Origin: an uncultured Lachnospiraceae bacterium
Lineage (GTDB): Bacteria > Bacillota > Clostridia > Lachnospirales > Lachnospiraceae
Reading direction: 5' to 3'
DNA: 13,519 bases
Assembly: GCA_934292725.1 (NCBI GenBank)
Contig: CAKQXY010000071.1
Span: 1 to 13,519 of the forward strand
The position numbers and the translations under genes are program-made. Below, piece after piece: positions 8,214 to 13,519 of the stretch. Positions within the stretch are counted from its first letter, which is position 1. Each line of letters opens with the position of its first letter. The notes beneath the pieces are model-generated. The model worked only from the letters and a program-made list of their open reading frames with translations, was not told where the DNA came from and made no database searches.

Positions 8214-8217
8214 ACAC

Positions 8218-8250
8218 AAAAAGAGCGTACAGTCCGAAAACTGTACGCTC
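8218..8250 (-). terminator. Strong Rho-independent terminator after rpmF
   Basis: Perfect 11-bp stem between 8240-8250 and 8223-8233 (GAGCGTACAGT and its complement) with a 6-base loop, followed on the minus strand by five T (8222-8218). It lies 15 bases after the rpmF stop and separates the pta-yceD-rpmF unit from plsX. Confidence 0.92.
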
Positions 8251-8265
8251 CATTCAAATTTTTAA

Positions 8266-8448
8266 TTAGTCCTCAACAGAAACGATCTCTCTCTTGTTAT
8301 AAGAACCACAAGCCTTGCAAACTCTATGCGGCATCATAAGAGCACCACACTTGCTGCACTTTACCAGATTGACAGCGCCCATCTTCCAGTTTGCTCTACG
8401 CTTATCTCTTCTAGCCTTAGAAGTTTTATTCTTTGGACAAATAGACAT
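8266..8448 (-). CDS. rpmF: 50S ribosomal protein L32 (zinc-ribbon form)
   Basis: Small basic protein of the large ribosomal subunit. Its 60 residues begin with MSICPKNKTSKARRDKRRANW, the basic N-terminal tail that reaches into rRNA. A zinc ribbon follows, with C31 and C34 (CSKCG) and C44 and C47 (CKACG), so this is the zinc-containing, cysteine-positive type rather than the cysteine-free paralogue made in zinc shortage. The ATG at 8448 follows a near-perfect AAGGAGGTG (8455-8463). It comes 73 bases after yceD; that gap holds two mutually exclusive hairpins. It ends at a strong terminator. Confidence 0.97.
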   Translation of the reverse strand: MSICPKNKTSKARRDKRRANWKMGAVNLVKCSKCGALMMPHRVCKACGSYNKREIVSVED

Positions 8449-8474
8449 GTTTTACACCTCCTTAATTAAAGCTT

Positions 8475-8513
8475 TCACAGCCTGCCATACACATCCTGGC
8501 AGGCAGGATGTGA
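8475..8513 (-). promoter_or_regulatory. Mutually exclusive hairpins in the yceD-rpmF gap (rpmF leader)
   Basis: Hairpin A is a perfect 9-bp stem, CACATCCTG with CAGGATGTG, formed by 8512-8504 and 8498-8490 around a 5-base loop. Hairpin B pairs GCCTGCC (8504-8498) with GGCAGGC (8486-8480), and can extend by TCACA (8513-8509) with TGTGA (8479-8475) across a 4-base bulge. The two share 8498-8504 and cannot coexist. They end 11 bases before the rpmF ribosome binding site. There is no T run, so this is not an intrinsic terminator; it may control rpmF translation or mark mRNA processing. Confidence 0.5.
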
Positions 8514-8521
8514 CTACTGTA

Positions 8522-9055
8522 TCAGGAATCCGTACGATTATTCTTGGCGAATAGCTCACGGATAATTGACATTCTGGGATCTAACTCTGTACGATCACAA
8601 TTGCAGGTCTGGTGATTTAAGTTTACTCCGCATTTTGGGCATACACCCTTACAGTCCTCTCTGCAGAGCACCTTATCCGGAATATCCGTCATCATTTCAT
8701 CCAAAACCATACCATCTACGTCCAGATGATACCCGTCAATGTAGGATTGCTCATCCAACTGTGCGATACGCTCCTCTGCTGACGTATTAGCATCTACGTT
8801 TCTCTCAAAGTCAAGATCCATAGGTACCTTTACGCTATCCAGACAGCGGTCACATGGCATCTCTAAAACAAGAGATACCTTAGCCGTTATCGCAATCTTC
8901 CTGTCTCCCTCATGTGTAAGCCTCAGCTCAACTGGCTGCTTACTTACAATCGGATACTTCTTACGCTTCCAGATGACCTCTGACATTTCAAGGGGAACCT
9001 CATATGTCTTTACAGTACCATCCACAGTAAAAAGCTCAGACATGTTAATTACCAT
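8522..9055 (-). CDS. yceD: YceD/DUF177 family protein, metal-binding, linked to 23S rRNA and ribosome assembly
   Basis: DUF177 proteins are small conserved proteins almost always encoded next to rpmF; in other bacteria and plants they have been tied to 23S rRNA accumulation, but the mechanism is unclear. The 177 residues have a beta-rich N-terminal half, a CDRC pair (C68, C71), an acidic middle, and a C-terminal cysteine cluster (C131, C135, C139, C142, C151, C153) in the pattern of a zinc-binding site. The extra cysteine cluster is common in Clostridia. The frame runs upstream to a TTG at 9088, but AGGAGGT lies five bases before the ATG at 9055. Its own consensus promoter lies upstream, and rpmF follows in the same unit. 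Confidence 0.9.
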   Translation of the reverse strand: MVINMSELFTVDGTVKTYEVPLEMSEVIWKRKKYPIVSKQPVELRLTHEGDRKIAITAKVSLVLEMPCDRCLDSVKVPMDLDFERNVDANTSAEERIAQLDEQSYIDGYHLDVDGMVLDEMMTDIPDKVLCREDCKGVCPKCGVNLNHQTCNCDRTELDPRMSIIRELFAKNNRTDS

Positions 9056-9060
9056 AGCAG

Positions 9061-9067
9061 ACCTCCT
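9061..9067 (-). promoter_or_regulatory. Ribosome binding site that fixes the yceD start
   Basis: AGGAGGT on the minus strand, five bases before the ATG at 9055. This rules out the TTG at 9088, which lies inside a leader hairpin. Confidence 0.85.
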
Positions 9068-9105
9068 CACAGGCTGAACCCGTGTCAAGTATTTTTACAT
9101 GACAC
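9064..9105 (-). promoter_or_regulatory. Overlapping leader hairpins before yceD
   Basis: Hairpin 1 (9105-9082) pairs GTGTCA with TGACAC over 6 bp, then a T-T mismatch and GTA with TAC, closed by an AAAA loop. Hairpin 2 (9087-9071 area) pairs CACGGG with CCTGTG (one G-U) around TTCAG, just before the ribosome binding site. Both need the same CAC (9084-9082), so they compete. The role is inferred only from position. Confidence 0.4.
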
Positions 9106-9122
9106 TTTACGCACACTCGTAC

Positions 9123-9151
9123 ATTATATAGTTTTCACTACCATTTGTCAA
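9123..9151 (-). promoter_or_regulatory. Perfect-consensus sigma-A promoter for yceD-rpmF
   Basis: On the minus strand TTGACA (9151-9146) and TATAAT (9128-9123) are separated by exactly 17 bases, matching the consensus at all twelve box positions. The start of transcription would be near 9116, giving a leader of about 60 bases. The promoter starts 20 bases after the pta stop codon. It should give yceD and rpmF strong expression independent of pta. Confidence 0.9.
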
Positions 9152-9170
9152 CTGTTTTCTTCGACTTTTT

Positions 9171-10166
9171 TTATTTCATCTGTGCCTGTACAGCGGTGAT
9201 TGCAACAACGCCTACAATGTCATCTGCAAAACAACCTCTTGACAGATCGTTTACAGGTGCACCGATACCCTGTGTAACTGGGCCATATGCCTCTGCCTTT
9301 GCCAGTCTCTGAACCAGCTTATAACCGATATTTCCAGCATCAAGGTTCGGGAAGATCAGTACGTTTGCCTGTCCAGCAACAGTGCTGTCTGGAGCCTTAG
9401 AAGCTGCTACAGATGGAACAAGTGCTGCATCTAACTGAAGCTCGCCATCAACGTCAAGCTCTGGATACTGCTCTTTTGCAATCTTGGTAGCCTCTACAAC
9501 CTTTGTTACAAGATCATGCTTTGCACTTCCCTTTGTGGAATGAGACAGCATAGCAACCTTTGCCTTCTTTCCGGTCAGCTGCTCGAAGGACTCTGCTGAG
9601 GATGCTGCAATTGCTGCTAACTCTTCCGGATTCGGATCCTGGTTCAGACCACAATCACCAAATACAAATACGCCGTCCTCACCATACTCGCAGTTCGGAA
9701 CGATCATTAAGAAGAATGCGGATACTAACTTGCAGCCTGGCTTTGTCTTGATGATCTGCAGACATGGACGAAGTGTGTTAGCTGTAGAATGGCATGCACC
9801 AGATACCATACCATCAGCATCACCAGCCTTGATCATTAAGCAGCCATAGTATGCATAATCAGACAGTGCCTGCTTTCTTGCTTCTTCCTTAGTCAGACCC
9901 TTCTTCTTTCTTAACTCAACGAACAGATCCAGGTACTCCTCGGTCTTCTCATATGTAGCCGGGTCGATGATGGTAGCGCCAGTTACGTCATAGCCCTTTC
10001 CGTACTTTTCAACTTCTTCTGGGCTTCCTAAAATGATCAGGTTTGCAAGACCTTCCTTTAAGATCTTCTCAGCTGCCTCCCATGTTCTAGTGTCCATAGA
10101 CTCTGGCAGAATAATTGTTTTCTTATCAGCCTTTGCTTTTGCCTTAATCTCATCAATAAATCCCAT
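9171..10166 (-). CDS. pta: Phosphate acetyltransferase (phosphotransacetylase)
   Basis: Interconverts acetyl-CoA plus phosphate with acetyl-phosphate plus CoA. With acetate kinase it makes ATP and acetate in fermenting anaerobes. The 331 residues correspond to the short, single-domain Pta without the N-terminal regulatory region of the long enterobacterial form. Family stretches are visible: IILPESMDTR near the start, DGMVSGACHSTANTLRPCLQ in the middle, MLSHSTKGSAKH, and the C-terminal LIFPNLDAGNIGYKLVQR and GPVTQGI. The ATG at 10166 follows AGGAG at a somewhat long spacing of about 12 bases. It is transcribed from its own promoter (10227-10255) and diverges from tmcAL. No terminator separates it from yceD. 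Acetate kinase is not adjacent, which is unusual. Confidence 0.96.
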   Translation of the reverse strand: MGFIDEIKAKAKADKKTIILPESMDTRTWEAAEKILKEGLANLIILGSPEEVEKYGKGYDVTGATIIDPATYEKTEEYLDLFVELRKKKGLTKEEARKQALSDYAYYGCLMIKAGDADGMVSGACHSTANTLRPCLQIIKTKPGCKLVSAFFLMIVPNCEYGEDGVFVFGDCGLNQDPNPEELAAIAASSAESFEQLTGKKAKVAMLSHSTKGSAKHDLVTKVVEATKIAKEQYPELDVDGELQLDAALVPSVAASKAPDSTVAGQANVLIFPNLDAGNIGYKLVQRLAKAEAYGPVTQGIGAPVNDLSRGCFADDIVGVVAITAVQAQMK

Positions 10167-10226
10167 GATACTTTAATTCTCCTTTCATTCTTCGGACGCG
10201 CTTTTCGCGCTGTCTTTCTTTTATCA

Positions 10227-10255
10227 ATTATAGTACAATCCTTAATCTTAGGCAA
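10227..10255 (-). promoter_or_regulatory. Sigma-A type promoter for pta
   Basis: On the minus strand -35 TTGCCT (10255-10250) and -10 TATAAT (10232-10227) are 17 bases apart. Transcription would start near 10220, with a leader of about 54 bases that contains a small GC-rich hairpin (about 10196-10210). Confidence 0.8.
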
Positions 10256-10264
10256 GATAGGATT
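10237..10264. promoter_or_regulatory. Inverted repeat over the pta -35 box, candidate operator
   Basis: Plus-strand AATCCT (10237-10242) and ATCTT (10245-10249) are mirrored by AAGAT (10254-10258) and AGGATT (10259-10264), with a 2-base offset on the left arm and centre AGGC. It covers the pta -35 box and part of the spacer. It lies upstream of both predicted transcription starts, so it should act as DNA, not as an RNA hairpin. Confidence 0.4.
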
Positions 10265-10295
10265 TTCCATATTTTGTTTCTTTTACGGTACAAAG

Positions 10296-10324
10296 TTGCT
10301 GTTTTATTTTTTTTGTCGTATACT
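10296..10324 (+). promoter_or_regulatory. Sigma-A type promoter for tmcAL
   Basis: Plus-strand -35 TTGCTG (10296-10301) and -10 TATACT (10319-10324) are 17 bases apart with a T-rich spacer. Transcription would start near 10331, about 29 bases before the ATG. The -35 boxes of the two divergent promoters are 40 bases apart. Confidence 0.7.
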
Positions 10325-10359
10325 ACAAAAAAAACAGAGAAAGGCTTATTTTATTTTTT

Positions 10360-11598
10360 ATGCAAACAGTTGGAATTATCGCAGAATATAATCCCTTTCA
10401 TAAGGGTCACGCTTACCAGATTGAAGAAGCTAAAAAAGCAGCAAACGCTGACTTTGCTGTTGTCGCTATGAGCGGAAATTTCGTGCAGCGCGGTGCTCCC
10501 GCTATTATTGATAAATATGCGCGCACTAAAATGGCATTAGAGGGCGGTGCTGATCTTGTTCTTGAACTGCCTGTTCCTTTTGCAACGGCTGCTGCCCCTA
10601 TATTTGCAGAAGCAGGTGTCTCGCTTCTTACGCGTCTTGGATGCGTTGATGCACTATGTTTTGGAAGTGAGTCAGGCAATATTGATTCTTTGATTAAGTC
10701 GGCACGCACATTGCAGGAAGAACCGCCTGAATATAAAGCTCTTTTGCAGCGCTTTTTAAGGGAAGGAAACAGCTATCCAAAAAGTGTACAGATGGCGATG
10801 AACTCTATGGGGACTTTGCTTACAGCCTCACCTAATGATACGCTTGGTGTTGAATATATAAAAGCACTTCTTGCATCTGGAAGTACAATGAAGCCATTTG
10901 CTGTAAAAAGAGAAGGCAATGACTACCATGATACAAAACTCTCCTTAGGCTTTGCAAGTGCATCTGCCATCCGAAATCAAATTGAATGTGAATCAGTTTC
11001 TTCTATTTCGTCACTTTCAGCCTTTCTTCCTGAAACATCATTTTCTTTGATGGAAAAGGCTTTTTGTCATACATTTCCAATCACAGAGAATGATTTTTCG
11101 CTGGCACTTGGCATGATAATAAACGCTGGCAAAATGACAAATGGAATTAATCTTTTACATGCAGCTGAGATGACACCTGAACTGTATGATCGTATACAGC
11201 GCATACTTTGTACAGGACAAGCTTTTACATTTAGTGAGCTTGCCCAAAATCTTAAAACAAAAAATATTACGCGTGCTCGGATAAACCGTGCGCTTCTCCA
11301 CTGTCTGCTTTCTATAAGTCAGGATGATATGGAACTTTTTCGTGCATCTGGCTTTTGTTCCTATGCACGCATTCTTGGTTTTAAGAGTAATGCTTCTTCA
11401 CTGCTAAAGGCAGTTAAAAATAATTCAAACATTCCTGTAATAACAAAACTTGCTGATGCAAAAAACAAGCTCGATGAAACAGGAAATAAAATCCTGTCCC
11501 ATGAGCTTGCCTCTTCATTTCTTTACCGCCAGGCAGTCTGGTGTAAATTTCATGAAACTTTGCCAGATGAATTTCGCGCCGGCATAGTCATTATATAA
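10360..11598 (+). CDS. tmcAL: tRNA(Met) cytidine acetate ligase TmcAL (YlbM family nucleotidyltransferase)
   Basis: Founding work in Bacillus showed that this family uses ATP and free acetate to form acetyl-AMP and acetylate cytidine 34 of elongator tRNA(Met), giving ac4C, which sharpens AUG against AUA decoding. The 412-residue length fits. The N-terminus GIIAEYNPFHKGH carries the adenylyltransferase signature HxGH (H14-H17). It is followed by SGNFVQRGAPAI (39-50), DKYARTKMAL (51-60) and GADLVLELP (63-71). A later SASAIRNQ segment resembles the second nucleotide-binding motif, and the C-terminal half should bind tRNA. The ATG at 10360 has only a distant AGAAAGG (15 bases), so translation may be modest. 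It is the only plus-strand gene, divergent from pta and convergent with folA. Confidence 0.93.
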   Translation: MQTVGIIAEYNPFHKGHAYQIEEAKKAANADFAVVAMSGNFVQRGAPAIIDKYARTKMALEGGADLVLELPVPFATAAAPIFAEAGVSLLTRLGCVDALCFGSESGNIDSLIKSARTLQEEPPEYKALLQRFLREGNSYPKSVQMAMNSMGTLLTASPNDTLGVEYIKALLASGSTMKPFAVKREGNDYHDTKLSLGFASASAIRNQIECESVSSISSLSAFLPETSFSLMEKAFCHTFPITENDFSLALGMIINAGKMTNGINLLHAAEMTPELYDRIQRILCTGQAFTFSELAQNLKTKNITRARINRALLHCLLSISQDDMELFRASGFCSYARILGFKSNASSLLKAVKNNSNIPVITKLADAKNKLDETGNKILSHELASSFLYRQAVWCKFHETLPDEFRAGIVII

Positions 11599-11604
11599 GC
11601 TGTC

Positions 11605-12096
11605 TTATTTTTGTTTTCTTTCATAACAGCGAAAATCATAAATAAGATCAAAATATGTCTGTTCATCACTGACATCTGTCAATGACCACTCATTAGGCGA
11701 AATTTCTGGAAAGAACGTGTCTGCCTCATACACATAATCAATACGCGTCAGGTGAATGCGGTCTGCATATGGCATAAATGCTTGATATACACTCTCACCG
11801 CCTATTATGTAGACATCCTCACTGCGGTACTTTTTGATTTCTTCTAGTACCGCTTCGACGCTATGACAAATGACTGCACCTTTGCACTGATAGTTTTTAT
11901 TACGCGTCAGCACAATGTTGGTGCGTCCTTCAAGCACACGTCCGCCTGGAAGGCTCTCCAGAGTTTTTCGTCCCATGACAACGACCTTTCCGATCGTTTC
12001 CTTTCGAAACAGCTGCTGATCAAACGGAATCGTAACAAGAAGCTTTCCCTGATAGCCAATTCCATTTTTCTTATCTGCTGCAACAATCATATTCAT
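11605..12096 (-). CDS. folA: Dihydrofolate reductase
   Basis: Reduces dihydrofolate to tetrahydrofolate with NADPH, keeping one-carbon metabolism running; the target of trimethoprim. At 163 residues it has normal length. The N-terminus IVAADKKNGIGYQGKL, the active-site acid D26 in TIPFD, KVVVMGRKTLESLPGG (37-52), the LTRN strand-turn and the cofactor-binding IIGGESVYQAF (97-107) are visible. The tryptophan that normally precedes the active-site acid (MPWxxP in classical enzymes) is missing; the segment reads KLLVTIPFD. The ATG at 12096 has AAAGG about 12 bases before it; a second ATG two codons in is possible. It lies 24 bases after the UPF0210 gene and is probably co-transcribed with it. Confidence 0.93.
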   Translation of the reverse strand: MNMIVAADKKNGIGYQGKLLVTIPFDQQLFRKETIGKVVVMGRKTLESLPGGRVLEGRTNIVLTRNKNYQCKGAVICHSVEAVLEEIKKYRSEDVYIIGGESVYQAFMPYADRIHLTRIDYVYEADTFFPEISPNEWSLTDVSDEQTYFDLIYDFRCYERKQK

Positions 12097-12120
12097 AGAT
12101 TTTTACTACCTTTATTTTAA

Positions 12121-13485
12121 TTAATTCTTAAAGCTGTGGATCGGTGCCGGAATACGTCCGCCTCTGTTGATAAACGCACTGCAGTCCTTTGTATTAACTG
12201 GCATGATTGGTGCATAGCCAAGCAGACCACCAAACTCTGCTGTATCGCCTACCTTTTTGCCGATAACAGGAATTACACGCACTGCTGTTGTCTTCTGATT
12301 TACCATACCGATTGCTGCCTCATCTGCAATAATACCTGAGATTGTGGCTGCACTTGTATCGCCAGGAATAGCGATCATATCAAGACCAACGGAGCAAACA
12401 CATGTCATAGCTTCGAGCTTTTCAATGCACAGACTTCCATTTGTAGCTGCCTCGATCATGTTGCGGTCCTCGCTGACTGGAATAAATGCTCCACTTAATC
12501 CACCAACATAAGAAGATGCCATGATGCCGCCCTTCTTAACCTGATCATTTAACATTGCAAGTGCTGCTGTTGTTCCCGGCGCTCCTACTTCCTCTAAGCC
12601 GATCTCCTCTAAGATTTCTGCTACACTATCGCCAACTGCCGGAGTCGGTGCAAGTGACAGATCGATGATTCCAAACGGAATGCCAAGTCTGCGGCTTGCT
12701 TCCTGTGCAACAAGCTGTCCTACTCTTGTAATCTTAAATGCAGTCTTCTTGATAGTCTCACAAAGCACCTCAAAATTCTGACCGTGCACCTGTGAAATTG
12801 CGTGCATTACAACACCTGGGCCACTTACTCCGACATTGATAATTGCATCTGCCTCTGTCACACCATGGAATGCACCTGCCATAAATGGGTTATCATCTGG
12901 TGCATTGCAAAATACAACAAGCTTTGCACAGCCTAAGGAATCCTGATCCTTTGTATACTCAGCTGCCTCTTTTACGATATTTCCCATTAAACGAACTGCA
13001 TCCATATTGATTCCTGTCTTTGTTGAACCAATATTGACGGAGCTGCACACACGCTCTGTCACGGCAAGCGCCTTCGGGATTGAACGAATTAACAGCTCCT
13101 CTGCCTTTGTCATACCCTTGCTTACAAGTGCAGAATAACCGCCAAGGAAGTTTACACCAACCTCTTTTGCTGCTCTGTCGAGTGATTTTGCAATCTCAAC
13201 AAAATCATCCGTTGTCTTGCATGCTGCACTGCCGACAAGCGCGATTGGCGTTACGCTGATTCGCTTGTTTACAATCGGGATACCATATTCTTTCTCGATA
13301 TCTTTTCCGGTAGACACAAGATTTTTTGCCAGTGTTGTAATTTTGTTATATACATTCTCACAGACCTTTTCAACAGAACTGTCAATGCAGTCTAACAAGC
13401 TGATACCCATCGTAATGGTACGCACATCAAGCTTCTCCTGTGTAATCATATTGTTGGTCTCATTTACCTCAAACATATTTATCAT
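12121..13485 (-). CDS. UPF0210 / DUF711 family protein (PFL-fold, function unknown)
   Basis: Conserved bacterial and archaeal family with known structures but no established reaction; the fold is related to pyruvate formate-lyase and ribonucleotide reductase barrels, hence the common label PFL family protein. The 454 residues match the family. Characteristic segments are DVRTITMGISLLDCIDSS (21-38), NFLGGYSALVSKGM near 113-126, the SVNIGSTKTGINMDAVR stretch, INVGVSGPGVV, and the C-terminal INRGGRIPAP (about 440-449), where a glycyl-radical enzyme would carry its loop; I do not see a convincing glycyl-radical motif. The ATG at 13485 has AGAGG nine bases upstream. Many genomes place a small ACT-domain gene (UPF0237) just before it; here that position lies beyond the window edge. 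folA follows. Confidence 0.92.
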   Translation of the reverse strand: MINMFEVNETNNMITQEKLDVRTITMGISLLDCIDSSVEKVCENVYNKITTLAKNLVSTGKDIEKEYGIPIVNKRISVTPIALVGSAACKTTDDFVEIAKSLDRAAKEVGVNFLGGYSALVSKGMTKAEELLIRSIPKALAVTERVCSSVNIGSTKTGINMDAVRLMGNIVKEAAEYTKDQDSLGCAKLVVFCNAPDDNPFMAGAFHGVTEADAIINVGVSGPGVVMHAISQVHGQNFEVLCETIKKTAFKITRVGQLVAQEASRRLGIPFGIIDLSLAPTPAVGDSVAEILEEIGLEEVGAPGTTAALAMLNDQVKKGGIMASSYVGGLSGAFIPVSEDRNMIEAATNGSLCIEKLEAMTCVCSVGLDMIAIPGDTSAATISGIIADEAAIGMVNQKTTAVRVIPVIGKKVGDTAEFGGLLGYAPIMPVNTKDCSAFINRGGRIPAPIHSFKN

Positions 13486-13519
13486 AGGAATTTACCTCTT
13501 TCTTATTGCGATTATTATA

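Noticed and set aside
8103..8263. Minus-strand frame open for about 50 codons in the rpmF-plsX spacer
   Set aside because: No ATG or GTG start in frame, no ribosome binding site, and it runs through the rpmF terminator hairpin. More likely an open frame by chance or within a repeat.
9068..9088. TTG at 9088 as the yceD start, or the TTGACA there as a -35 box
   Set aside because: The ATG at 9055 has an ideal ribosome binding site, and no -10 box lies 16-18 bases after this TTGACA.
10413..10709. Minus-strand 98-residue frame opposite tmcAL
   Set aside because: Lies wholly inside tmcAL's catalytic domain coding region and has no family features.
1..13519. Mobile element, prophage, CRISPR, toxin-antitoxin or defence system
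   Set aside because: Every long frame belongs to a recognisable housekeeping or conserved family; no regularly spaced repeats, transposase, integrase or tRNA attachment site is seen.

Overview
This is an ordinary core-genome segment from a Gram-positive anaerobic Firmicute, most likely a Lachnospiraceae-type Clostridia. The evidence is moderate-to-low GC, dense single-strand gene order, short GTPase-only FtsY, four-cysteine L32, and the conserved cluster pta / DUF177 (YceD) / rpmF / plsX / acpP / rnc / smc / ftsY. There are twelve protein genes, eleven on the minus strand. I see no tRNA or rRNA, CRISPR array, insertion sequence, integrase or phage gene. I did not find a new multi-gene system; the more interesting signals are in the intergenic DNA.

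Reading the minus strand from right to left: (1) 13485-11605 carries a UPF0210/DUF711 family gene of unknown function followed 24 bases later by folA (dihydrofolate reductase). (2) 11598-10360 is tmcAL on the plus strand, the only gene so oriented; it converges on folA with 6 bases between stop codons and diverges from pta. (3) 10359-10167 is the divergent control region, with one good sigma-A type promoter for each side and an inverted repeat over the pta -35 box. (4) 10166-9171 is pta, then yceD and rpmF, with a perfect-consensus promoter (TTGACA, 17 bases, TATAAT) between pta and yceD. The acetate kinase gene that commonly follows pta in these bacteria is not here. The yceD and rpmF leaders both hold competing hairpins. 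rpmF ends in a strong terminator. (5) 8265-8014 is a 252-base spacer holding an imperfect direct repeat and a good promoter for the next unit. (6) 8013-105 is plsX, acpP, rnc, smc, ftsY and ilvA, apparently one long unit closed by a strong terminator at 52-100. A probable partial terminator sits between acpP and rnc, and a perfect palindrome sits between ftsY and ilvA.

Functionally, the cluster couples fatty-acid/phospholipid supply (PlsX, ACP), ribosome and RNA maturation (L32, YceD, RNase III), chromosome condensation (SMC) and membrane protein targeting (FtsY). Pta and TmcAL both act on acetate or acetyl groups, one in energy and carbon metabolism and one in tRNA modification. Three starts were moved inward on ribosome-binding-site evidence: ilvA to 1322, acpP to 6974 and yceD to 9055.
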